Assembly: GCF_029167625.1 (NCBI RefSeq) | Contig: NZ_CP119145.1 | Coordinates: 1,426,001 to 1,490,000, forward strand | Reading direction: 5' to 3' | Origin: Streptomyces sp. AM 4-1-1 | Lineage (GTDB): Bacteria; Actinomycetota; Actinomycetes; Streptomycetales; Streptomycetaceae | Length of the DNA: 64,000 nt | In this document: positions 1 through 7,622 of the stretch, one piece after another | How positions within the stretch are numbered: the first letter of the stretch is position 1 | Layout of the letters: each line of letters starts with the position of its first letter | The notes under the pieces: model-generated | Told to the model about the DNA's origin: nothing | The model's input: only the letters and a program-made list of their open reading frames with translations | Database searches by the model: none | Position numbers and translations under genes: made by a program

Positions 1-111
1 GTGCCCACGGCGGGCGCGCCGGGTCCGGCCCTGCCGCGGACCGCGCCGGCCCCGTCGGGTCGACCGGGCCGGCCGGTGTACGGCGGGCAGTCCGACCCCC
101 GGCGACCGTGA
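1..111 (+). CDS. C-terminal end of a probable MoxR-family AAA ATPase (partial)
   Basis: The first frame is open from base 1 to a TGA at 109-111 and would encode a Pro/Ala/Arg-rich tail ending in DPRRP. The stop overlaps the start of the following DUF58 gene (GTG at 108, ATG at 111), as in a translationally coupled operon. In actinobacteria the gene before the DUF58-transglutaminase pair is normally a MoxR-type AAA+ chaperone ATPase with a low-complexity C-terminus. The identity is therefore inferred from position; no ATPase motif lies inside the window. Confidence 0.5.
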   Translation: MPTAGAPGPALPRTAPAPSGRPGRPVYGGQSDPRRP

Positions 112-1481
112 TGGACGCCCTGGGTGTCACAGCCGACCGCGGTGACGACAAGGGCGGTCCGTCGGCCGCTCTGCGCGGGCTGACCACGCGGGGGCGCTCC
201 TTCCTGGCCGCGGGGGTGGCCGCGGTGATCTGCGCGTATGTGCTGGGGCAGGGGGATCTGCTGCGGGTCGGGCTGCTGCTCGGGGTGCTGCCGCCGGTCT
301 GCGCGACGGTGCTGTACCGCACCCGGTACCGGGTCGCGGCCACCCGGCGGCTCTCACCGTCCCGGGTGCCGCCGGGGGCGGAGGCGCGGGTGCATCTGCG
401 GATGGACAACGTGTCGCGGCTGCCCACCGGGCTGCTGATGCTCCAGGACCGGGTGCCGTACGTGCTGGGGCCCAGGCCCCGGTTCGTGCTGGACCGGGTG
501 GAGGCGGGTGGCCGGCGCGAGGTGTCGTACCGGGTCCGGTCCGATCTGCGCGGGCGCTATCCGCTGGGGCCGTTGCAGCTGCGGCTCGGCGACCCGTTCG
601 GGATGTGCGAGCTGACCCGCTCGTTCGACGCGTACGACACCCTGATCGTGCTCCCGAGGACGGAGGCGCTGCCCGCGGTCGGGCTCTCGGGCGATGCTTC
701 CGGGTACGGCGAGGGACGGCAGCGTTCGACGGCCCTGGCCGGTGAGGACGACGTGATTCCGCGCGGGTACCGGCACGGTGACGACCTGCGGCGGGTGCAT
801 TGGCGTTCCACCGCGCGCCACGGCGAGCTGATGGTGCGCCGGGAGGAGCAGCCGCAGCGGGCCAGGTGCACGGTGCTGTTGGACACCCGCCGGGTGGGGT
901 ACGAGGGGGCCGGGCCGGACTCGGCCTTCGAGTGGGCGGTGTCGGGGGCGGCCTCGGCCCTGACGCACATGCTGGAGCGGGGCTTCGCGGTGCGGCTGCT
1001 GACGGATGTCGGCACGTCGGTGCCGGGCGAGGGGGCCGACGGTTTCACCGGGGCGTCGCAGGGGGCCGCCGAGTCGGCGGCCCTGATGATGGACACCCTC
1101 GCGGTCGTCGGCCACTCCGACGGCGGTGGCCTGTCACGCGCACACGACGTGCTGCGCGGCGGGACCGAGGGCCTGCTGGTCGCCTTCTTCGGTGACCTGG
1201 ACGAACAGCAGGTGGCGGTGGCGGCCCGGATGCGGCAGCGCAGCCGCGCGGCCATGGCGTTCGTGCTCGACAGCGCGGCCTGGATGCCGGGCGACGGCGC
1301 CGTGCCTTCCGGGGCGCACGAGGAGCGGCTGCGGATGCTGCGCGAGTCGGGATGGACAGCCGTGACGGTACGGCCGGGGGCGGAGCTGGCCCGGTTGTGG
1401 CGGCAGGCCGCCGGGGAGCGGGACGACACACGCCCGGCCGGTGCGGGTGGCACGACGGATCTTTCGGGGGGACGGTCATGA
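108..1481 (+). CDS. DUF58 domain-containing protein (MoxR-associated)
   Basis: 457 aa. Two N-terminal hydrophobic segments (about residues 32-66) anchor it in the membrane. The rest contains the DUF58 signature, including the run GYRHGDDLRRVHWRSTARHG (about residues 220-240) that is diagnostic for the family. DUF58 proteins resemble vWA-type domains and are encoded between MoxR ATPases and transglutaminase-like proteins; their biochemical job is unknown. The start is GTG 108 or ATG 111, overlapping the upstream stop. Its own stop overlaps the next ATG by four bases, so all three genes should be co-translated. Confidence 0.85.
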   Translation: MMDALGVTADRGDDKGGPSAALRGLTTRGRSFLAAGVAAVICAYVLGQGDLLRVGLLLGVLPPVCATVLYRTRYRVAATRRLSPSRVPPGAEARVHLRMDNVSRLPTGLLMLQDRVPYVLGPRPRFVLDRVEAGGRREVSYRVRSDLRGRYPLGPLQLRLGDPFGMCELTRSFDAYDTLIVLPRTEALPAVGLSGDASGYGEGRQRSTALAGEDDVIPRGYRHGDDLRRVHWRSTARHGELMVRREEQPQRARCTVLLDTRRVGYEGAGPDSAFEWAVSGAASALTHMLERGFAVRLLTDVGTSVPGEGADGFTGASQGAAESAALMMDTLAVVGHSDGGGLSRAHDVLRGGTEGLLVAFFGDLDEQQVAVAARMRQRSRAAMAFVLDSAAWMPGDGAVPSGAHEERLRMLRESGWTAVTVRPGAELARLWRQAAGERDDTRPAGAGGTTDLSGGRS

Positions 1482-3910
1482 GCGGTCGTGGTCGGCCGGC
1501 GCTGTGCGCCTTCGCGGCGACGCTGATGACGGCGGCGGCGATGCTGCCGCTGGTCCGCTCGTCGGGGTGGATCGTCCAGGCCGCGTTCCTGCTGGCCGTG
1601 CAGAGCGGGGCGGGGACGCTCGCCCGGCGGATGTCGCTGCCCCGGTTGCTGACGGTGGCCTCGCAGGCGCTGGTGACGGTGCTGCTGCTGAGCGTGGTGT
1701 TCGCGCGGGAGCAGGCGCTGGTCGGTGTGGTGCCGGGGCCGGACGCGGTGCGCCGGATCGCGGATCTGCTGACGGCCGGCGCGGACGACATCGGCGAGTA
1801 CGCGATTCCGGCGCCGGCGACGGACGGCATCCGGTTGATGCTGATCGGCGGGGTCCTGGTGATCGGCCTCGTGGTGGACGTCCTCGCGGTGACGTTCCGC
1901 AACGCGGCCCCGGCCGGTCTGCCGCTGCTCGCGATGTACTCGGTGGCGGCGGGGCTGGCCGACGGGGGCGCGGGCTGGTTGTGGTTCCTGCTGGCCGCCT
2001 CCGGATATCTGCTGCTCCTGCTGTCCGAGGGACGGGACCGGCTCGCCCGGTGGGGGCGGGTGTTCGGCGCGTCCACGAGATCGTCGGGCGGGCTGACGGC
2101 GGGGATACAGGCGTCGGACCGCACCACGTTCGCCTCGGTCCGTACGGGCCGGCGGATCGGTGTGCTGGCCCTGGGCGTCGCGCTGGTGGTGCCGGCGGCG
2201 CTGCCCGCGCTCGACGGCGGTCTGCTGAGCGTCGGTCACGGGAGCGGTGACGGCAAGGGCGGTGGCGGCGGCACCATCTCGGCGGTGAACCCGCTGGTCT
2301 CCCTCCAGGACGACCTGAACCAGCCGGAGGACCGGGAGGTGATGTCGTACCGCACGACCTCAGGGAATCCGCAGGACTTCTATCTGCGGATTCTGGCCCT
2401 GGACGAGTTCACCGGGGACGAGTGGCGGGCGTCGAAGCGCGGCCTCACGGATGTGCCGCGGCGGCTTCCCGGACCGGACGGTCTCACCGGGTCGGTCGCC
2501 GTGTCCGAGGTGACCTCCGAGATCTCCGCGTCGAGTTCGTACCGGCAGACCTATCTGCCGCTCCCCTACCCCGCGACGGAGGTCGACGTCGCCGGGCGGT
2601 GGCGGTACGAGCCGGCCGGGCGCACGCTCGTCGGTGACTCGGGCCAGACGACGGGGGGCGTGCGGTACGAGGTCAGCAGCCTGGAGACAAGACCGTCGGC
2701 GGAGCAACTGGCGAGTGCGCCGGACGCGCCGCCCGAGGTGCTGAGGCAGTACACCCGGGTCCCCTCCTCGCTGCCGAAGGTGGTCGAGGAGACGGCGGCC
2801 GAGCTGACCCGGGGCATGACGAACGACTACGAGCGCGCGGTGAGGCTGCAGAACTGGTTCGCGTCGGACGGCGGATTCGCCTACGACACCTCGGTGAACT
2901 CGGGTACGGGCAGCGCCGCGATCGGCCGGTTCCTCAAGGACAGGCGGGGCTTCTGCGTCCACTTCTCGTTCACGATGGCCGCGATGGCGAGGACGCTGGG
3001 CATTCCGGCCCGGGTCGCGGTGGGGTTCGCGCCGGGCTCCCCGCAGCCGGACGGGCGGTACTCGGTCGGACTGCGTGACGCGCACGCCTGGCCCGAGCTG
3101 TACTTCGCGGGCGTGGGCTGGACCCGCTTCGAACCGACTCCGACCCGTGGTTCCGCCCCTGTCTACACGCAGCCGGAAACCCCCGCGGGGGACACGGCCG
3201 ACCCGGCCCGACCCGAGACGTCTGCCTCGGCCGCGCCGTCGGCGGCCCCCTCCGCCTCGGACAACTGCCCGGCGCGGATGCGCAAGCAGGGTGAGTGCGG
3301 CGGTTCGACGGCGCCGGGCGCCGCACTGCCCACGGACCCGGGAACCCCCGTCGGCACGGTGGCGGGAATCGTCCTGGGCGCACTGGTGGTGCTGGTGCTG
3401 CCGTTCCTGCCGCTGCTGTGGCGGCTACGGGTGCGCAGGCGCAGGCTGACCGGCTCGCAGGGTCGCGCTCCCGCCGACACCGCGGCCCGGGTGTTGGCCG
3501 TCTGGCAGGAGGTCGTCGACTCGGCCTGGGACCACGGCATCCCGCCCGACGACGCCCGGACCCCGCGCGGAACGGTGGACCGGATCGTGCGGCTGGGGCG
3601 GCTGGACGAGAGCGCGGCGAACGCGGCCCATCGAGTGGCGGACGCGGTGGAACAGGTGCTGTACGCACCGCGGCCGATGTTCCGTCCTGGGCTGGTCGAG
3701 GACGTCTCGGCGATACGGGCGGGATTGCGCGCCGGGACCGGCCGGGGCACTCGGTGGCGTGCGGTTCTGGCGCCGCGCTCGGCCGTCCGGGTGGTCTGGG
3801 CGGTCTCGGAACGCTGGGCGGCGTACACCCACCGCAGGAGAACGGCCGGAGAGAACCGTCGTCTCCGCTGGGCGGCGCGGCTGCGCAGACCCTCCCGCCA
3901 GCAGGGCTGA
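1478..3910 (+). CDS. Transglutaminase-like membrane protein (DUF3488/TgpA family)
   Basis: 810 aa starting at the ATG that overlaps the DUF58 stop (ATGA). About six to seven N-terminal membrane helices (DUF3488) are followed by an extracytoplasmic transglutaminase core. Visible active-site elements are the Cys in RRGFCVHFSFTMAAMA and the His in GLRDAHAWPELYF. A Pro/Ser/Ala-rich linker, one more membrane helix (about residue 625-650) and a basic cytoplasmic tail with a DUF4129-like segment complete it. Members act as membrane-bound papain-fold enzymes on cell-surface proteins or peptides; the substrate here is unknown. It is the third gene of a MoxR-DUF58-TgpA operon. Confidence 0.88.
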   Translation: MSGRGRPALCAFAATLMTAAAMLPLVRSSGWIVQAAFLLAVQSGAGTLARRMSLPRLLTVASQALVTVLLLSVVFAREQALVGVVPGPDAVRRIADLLTAGADDIGEYAIPAPATDGIRLMLIGGVLVIGLVVDVLAVTFRNAAPAGLPLLAMYSVAAGLADGGAGWLWFLLAASGYLLLLLSEGRDRLARWGRVFGASTRSSGGLTAGIQASDRTTFASVRTGRRIGVLALGVALVVPAALPALDGGLLSVGHGSGDGKGGGGGTISAVNPLVSLQDDLNQPEDREVMSYRTTSGNPQDFYLRILALDEFTGDEWRASKRGLTDVPRRLPGPDGLTGSVAVSEVTSEISASSSYRQTYLPLPYPATEVDVAGRWRYEPAGRTLVGDSGQTTGGVRYEVSSLETRPSAEQLASAPDAPPEVLRQYTRVPSSLPKVVEETAAELTRGMTNDYERAVRLQNWFASDGGFAYDTSVNSGTGSAAIGRFLKDRRGFCVHFSFTMAAMARTLGIPARVAVGFAPGSPQPDGRYSVGLRDAHAWPELYFAGVGWTRFEPTPTRGSAPVYTQPETPAGDTADPARPETSASAAPSAAPSASDNCPARMRKQGECGGSTAPGAALPTDPGTPVGTVAGIVLGALVVLVLPFLPLLWRLRVRRRRLTGSQGRAPADTAARVLAVWQEVVDSAWDHGIPPDDARTPRGTVDRIVRLGRLDESAANAAHRVADAVEQVLYAPRPMFRPGLVEDVSAIRAGLRAGTGRGTRWRAVLAPRSAVRVVWAVSERWAAYTHRRRTAGENRRLRWAARLRRPSRQQG

Positions 3911-4337
3911 TCCCGGCCGCCCTCCGCGCACGACACCCGGACGGCTTCCCCGGACCGGGGCCTCGCCCGGCCAGGAAGCCCCCCCGTCTGCCCGTCGGTC
4001 CCACCACCCGTTCGGAAGAGCCGTTCCGGGGTCCTGCCCGGGGCCATCAGGGGGCTTCTCCGGCGCCCGTACGCGCCTCGACCCGGTCCGCACAGGACCG
4101 GCCCCCCGCTTCCGGGGCCTGGTCCGCACCGGCAGGTCGTCCGGTCGGGGCCGGTGCGGCAGATCCGGGCGGGCGTGATGCGGGACGGGTTCGGCCGTAC
4201 GACCCGCCACCGTCGAAGCCGGTGGTACGGCAGACCCGAGCGGGCCGCTCCCCCATCCGGGTGGGCCGCCGCGGGTCGGCCACCCTCCGGGGCACCACTC
4301 CCGTACCCGCCCCGCGCGGCACAGCCCGCACGCCGAC

Positions 4338-4381
4338 ATGGGTGAGGGGCGACCGGAAAGTCTCGGTCGCCCCTCACCCAT
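4338..4381. terminator. Strong bidirectional hairpin between TgpA-like gene and DUF3040 gene
   Basis: Perfect 18-bp inverted repeat: left arm 4338-4355 (ATGGGTGAGGGGCGACCG), 8-base loop 4356-4363, right arm 4364-4381. It lies between two convergent genes (stops at 3910 and 4421) and can terminate both. The rest of 3911-4420 is GC-rich with no supported gene. Confidence 0.8.
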
Positions 4382-4420
4382 GAAACTTCCGCGTCCGCCG
4401 CGGTACCACCTGGCTCGTGT

Positions 4421-4813
4421 CTACTGGCCCTGCTCGTCGCGGCGACGCTGCCACCGCTGCTCGATCCGATTCATCACGGTCCGATGTTGCTTGGGCTGCC
4501 GGCGTTCGCCTCCGGCCGCGCCCGGCTGTTGCTCACCGGGCTTGGGCGCTTTGCGCCATCCGGTGACCGCCAGGACCGCGCAGCCCAGCATGACGAGGAA
4601 CCCCACCACGCTGATCCAGATCTGCTGAGCGACCATTCCGGCCATGAGGAGCGCGATACCCACCAGGAAGCCTGCGACCGCCTGGTAGACCCGTCGTCGG
4701 GTGTACGTACGCAGCCCGCTTCCCTCGAGCGCTGTCGCGAACTTGGGATCTTCGGCGTACAGCGCTCGCTCCATCTGCTCGAGCATTCGCTGCTCGTGCT
4801 CCGAGAGCGGCAC
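4421..4813 (-). CDS. DUF3040 domain-containing membrane protein
   Basis: 130 aa. The N-terminus MPLSEHEQRMLEQMERALY is the DUF3040 hallmark, a short helix found on actinobacterial membrane proteins. Two adjacent hydrophobic segments (about residues 48-70 and 72-90) follow, then a polar Gln/Arg/Gly-rich tail. The start is GTG at 4813, preceded by GAGGAGG. The function is unknown; it is monocistronic by spacing, with a 324-bp gap before the next minus-strand gene. Confidence 0.88.
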   Translation of the reverse strand: MPLSEHEQRMLEQMERALYAEDPKFATALEGSGLRTYTRRRVYQAVAGFLVGIALLMAGMVAQQIWISVVGFLVMLGCAVLAVTGWRKAPKPGEQQPGAAGGERRQPKQHRTVMNRIEQRWQRRRDEQGQ

Positions 4814-5052
4814 GGAGTCCTCCTCGTCGTCGGCCGCGGGGGCGACCGGTATGCGGCCCTTCCAGGATAGGCAGGGAATCGCCCCCGTGAAACCTGCCCA
4901 CTTTTCAAACAGCCAGTCCGGGCCGCCACGTCGGGTCAGGTGTTGAGGCTTTGATTCCCCAACCTCCGATCCGTCATGCCGGATGGTGTCCCCCGATCAT
5001 ACGTGTCGCGGCGCCGGATCGGGGGCCCTGGGGCGTACTCCGTCTGCGGCTG

Positions 5053-5070
5053 CGTCGCTGATCAGCGACG
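5053..5070. repeat. 18-bp perfect palindrome upstream of the DUF3040 gene
   Basis: CGTCGCTGATCAGCGACG is its own reverse complement with no loop. It lies in the 324-bp gap 4814-5137, about 240 bp upstream of the DUF3040 start and about 70 bp after the methyltransferase stop. It could be an operator or part of a terminator. Nothing else gene-like is visible in the gap. Confidence 0.45.
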
Positions 5071-5115
5071 TCCGGCCGGACTTCGGTCACCGGCCGAACA
5101 CACTCCGGTCACACC

Positions 5116-5139
5116 AAGGCGCGACCGGTGGTGCGCCTT
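5116..5139 (-). terminator. Terminator hairpin at the methyltransferase stop
   Basis: Inverted repeat with arms AAGGCGC (5116-5122) and GCGCCTT (5133-5139) and a 10-base loop. It begins within the TAA stop of the methyltransferase gene on the minus strand. Confidence 0.5.
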
Positions 5140-5896
5140 ATGCGCGCTTCTCGCCCAGAACGTGCAGCTGAGTCGCCACCGAGTGGAAGGCGGGCAGCTC
5201 GGCGGCCGCGGCCTCCAGCTTCAGCAGCGCCTCCATGGCGCCGGGTTCGGCGTCGACCAGTACACCCGGGACGAGATCGGCGAAGACGCGTACCCCGTGC
5301 ACCGCACGGACCTCGATGTCCGCGGCCGAGACCAGCTGGGTGAGCTGTTCGGCGGTGAAGCGGCGGGGCACCGGGTCGCCCTCGCCCCAGCGGCCCGCCG
5401 TGTCGGTGAGCGCCTGCCTGGCCTCGGCGAAGTGCCCGGCGAGGGCCTTGGCGAGAACGGCGCCGCCGAGTCCGGCGGCCAGCAGGCTCAGCGAACCGGC
5501 CGGGCGCAGCGCGTCGACGGCGTTGCGCACGCCCTCGGCCGGTTCGTCGACGTACTCCAGGACGCCGTGGCAGAGCACGGCGTCGTATCCCCCGCGCTCG
5601 ACCACGTCGAAGAGGCCCAGGATGTCTCCCTGGACACCGTGGACACGGTCGGCGACCCCGGCCTCCGCGGCGCGGCGCTCAAGCGCGAAGAGCGCGTTGG
5701 GGCTGGGGTCGACGACCGTGACGCGGTGGCCGAGGCGGGCGACCGGCACCGCGAAGTTGCCGGTGCCGCCGCCGGTGTCCAGGACGTCCAGGGCGTCCCT
5801 GCCGGTCGCCTTGACCTGACGGTCGAGGGCGTCCTTCAGCACCTCCCAGACCACGGCGGTACGGAGGGAGGCGCGGGGGCGCAGCGGGTCCGACAC
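5138..5896 (-). CDS. Class I SAM-dependent methyltransferase
   Basis: 252 aa. Motif I of the Rossmann-fold methyltransferases is clear: VLDTGGGTGNFAVPVARLGH (about residues 38-57), followed by the acidic end of strand 2 (VTVVDPSPNAL) and the motif IV region (YDAVLCHGVLEYV). This matches the SmtA/CmoM-like group of small soluble methyltransferases. The substrate cannot be read from the sequence. The start is GTG at 5896, 9 bases after GAGGAG. It lies 103 bp downstream of the HEPN gene on the same strand, so the two are probably one transcript. Confidence 0.88.
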   Translation of the reverse strand: MSDPLRPRASLRTAVVWEVLKDALDRQVKATGRDALDVLDTGGGTGNFAVPVARLGHRVTVVDPSPNALFALERRAAEAGVADRVHGVQGDILGLFDVVERGGYDAVLCHGVLEYVDEPAEGVRNAVDALRPAGSLSLLAAGLGGAVLAKALAGHFAEARQALTDTAGRWGEGDPVPRRFTAEQLTQLVSAADIEVRAVHGVRVFADLVPGVLVDAEPGAMEALLKLEAAAAELPAFHSVATQLHVLGEKRA

Positions 5897-5999
5897 GGCA
5901 GTTGACTCCTCGGCACGGTGCCGCCGCTGAGGGCGGAGCGCGAACGGCGCAGGTGGTAATGGGTGCTCTCCACCTTATTGCCTCGCGCCGCGGTCCCGG

Positions 6000-6548
6000 T
6001 CATCCCACGTCCGGCCTCCCGGCCCTGGGCTGCGGGAGCACCGGCTGAAGCATCAGCAGCCGTTCGACGAGACGCAGGAACATCGCCGCGTCCCGCAGCA
6101 GGTCGTCGGCGGCGCGGCTGTCGGCGGCGCCCGGTATGCCGGCCTCCGCCCGTGCCCTGCGGTCGGCGCCGGAGGCGAACAGGGCGCTCCATTCGGCGAG
6201 TTCCGGGGCGATCTCGGGCAGGACGTCCCAGACGCTGCGGATCACCTCCCGGCGGCGCCGGGAGGACTCGGGGCGGCCCCTGGCCGCGAGCACGGCGGCC
6301 GCCGTGTGCAGCGCGGCGAGGTGGGCGGTGGCATAGCGCTCGTTGGCCACGTCGAGCGCACCGGCCTCGTCCAGACCGGTGCGGGCCTTGGCGAGCAGAT
6401 CGAGGGCGGCGGGCGGGGCGGCGGTGCGCCGCAGGACGGGGTGGACGTCACTCGCCGGTCCGGTGAGTGACGGGGCTGCGCCGGTCAGTGAGGGGGCAGG
6501 GCTGCCTGTGCGACGCCGGTGTGCGGCTGCCGCGGACGAGCTGGCCAT
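6000..6548 (-). CDS. HEPN-domain protein, SAV_6107 family
   Basis: 182 aa. A low-complexity N-terminal tail (about 45 residues, rich in Ser, Pro, Gly and Thr) precedes a helical domain with the pattern LDLLAKARTGLDEAGAL ... RYATAHLAALHTAAAVLA. I recognise this as the Streptomyces SAV_6107-like HEPN family. HEPN domains are often RNases or nucleotide-binding modules, but the RX4-6H catalytic motif of HEPN toxins is not evident here, so no activity is assigned. The start is ATG 6548, with AGGAGG upstream. Confidence 0.75.
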   Translation of the reverse strand: MASSSAAAAHRRRTGSPAPSLTGAAPSLTGPASDVHPVLRRTAAPPAALDLLAKARTGLDEAGALDVANERYATAHLAALHTAAAVLAARGRPESSRRRREVIRSVWDVLPEIAPELAEWSALFASGADRRARAEAGIPGAADSRAADDLLRDAAMFLRLVERLLMLQPVLPQPRAGRPDVG

Positions 6549-6687
6549 GACGAACCTCCTGTCGTCGTGTGACGGCTCTGTGGCCGTATGTGTCCATCCT
6601 GAAGGCCACCACTGACAATGCCCCGGCTGACGCCCGCCATCCCCGGCTGACCAGGCACTTTGCGTCGAGCAAGGGTTCGGGTTAGTT

Positions 6688-6711
6688 TTTGCACTGACTG
6701 GTCAGTGCAAA
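6688..6711. promoter_or_regulatory. TetR-type operator palindrome before the ABC ATPase gene
   Basis: Arms TTTGCACTGAC (6688-6698) and GTCAGTGCAAA (6701-6711), separated by TG, form a 22/24-bp inverted repeat. The CACTGAC-GTCAGTG core has the form of QacR/TetR-like operators. It lies 93 bp before the ATPase start and in an A/T-richer island than its surroundings. The TetR gene at 9711, third in the same gene string, is the obvious candidate regulator (inference). Confidence 0.75.
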
Positions 6712-6803
6712 GAATCGCTTCCCCAGGGAATCCACCGGGGTTCCCCCCTCGCCCCCTCGGGCGAATCCGTCGGGAACGGTTCCAGGAGAAGGAGGAGGCA
6801 TCC

Positions 6804-7622
6804 GTGGACGGTCCGCACGGTGCGGCGGTCATCGCCGAGGACTTCGGCCTCAAGGGCCCACGCGGCTGGGCCTTCCGGCACGTACGGTTCGACGCGGAGC
6901 CGGGTTCGCTGGTGGCGATCGAGGGACCGTCAGGTTCCGGCCGGACCTGCCTCCTGCTCGCTCTCACCGGCCGTATGCGTCCCGGCGAGGGATACGCCGA
7001 GGTCGCCGGACACCGCGTACCGCGCCGGTCGGCCGCCGTACGCCGCGTCTGCGGACTCGGCCCGGTCCCCGGTGTCAGCGAACTCGACCCCGCCCTCACG
7101 GTCGCCGAGCACCTGCGCGAGCGAGCCCTCCTCCAACGCCGTTACGGCGGCGCGCTGCGCGCCTTCCTCCGGCCGCGTGCCGAGCGCTCCGCCGAGACCG
7201 GCTCCCGTGTCGACGGCGCGCTGGCGGCCGCCGGACTCGACCTCGCCTCCCTGCCCAAGGCGGAGCGGACCTCCGTACGCGATCTGGAGCGGCTGGAGGC
7301 GTTGCGGCTCTCCGTGGCCCTCGCCCTCGTCGACCGCCCCCGGCTGCTCGCCGTGGACGACACCGACCTCAAGCTCTCCGACGCCGAGCGCGCCGACGCC
7401 TGGGCGCTGCTGCGCTCGATCGCGGCCGACGGAACGACGGTGCTCGCGGTGTGCAGCCAGGCCCCCGAGGACACGATCACCGTGCGGACCCGGGAAGCGG
7501 CGACGGTCCCCGGCGCCGGTGACACCGACACCCCCACCGGCGCCACCGCCACCACCGTCGGCGACACCGACACGACCGGGAAGGGGACCGGCCATGCGTT
7601 CGCCCGGACTCGCCGCGCTTGA
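6804..7622 (+). CDS. ABC-transporter-type ATP-binding protein partnered with YhgE/Pip
   Basis: 272 aa from GTG 6804, placed 5 bases after GGAGGAGG. Walker A is GPSGSGRT (the usual GKS/T Lys is Arg) and the Walker B region is PRLLAVDDTD. A usable LSGGQ signature is not visible: the equivalent stretch reads VRDLERLEALRLSVALAL, so the nucleotide-binding domain is divergent. The C-terminus is a Thr/Asp-rich tail. The reading frame overlaps the next gene by 29 bp, so the ATPase and membrane protein are probably made together and may form an export complex. Expression is probably controlled by the palindrome at 6688-6711. Confidence 0.72.
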   Translation: MDGPHGAAVIAEDFGLKGPRGWAFRHVRFDAEPGSLVAIEGPSGSGRTCLLLALTGRMRPGEGYAEVAGHRVPRRSAAVRRVCGLGPVPGVSELDPALTVAEHLRERALLQRRYGGALRAFLRPRAERSAETGSRVDGALAAAGLDLASLPKAERTSVRDLERLEALRLSVALALVDRPRLLAVDDTDLKLSDAERADAWALLRSIAADGTTVLAVCSQAPEDTITVRTREAATVPGAGDTDTPTGATATTVGDTDTTGKGTGHAFARTRRA

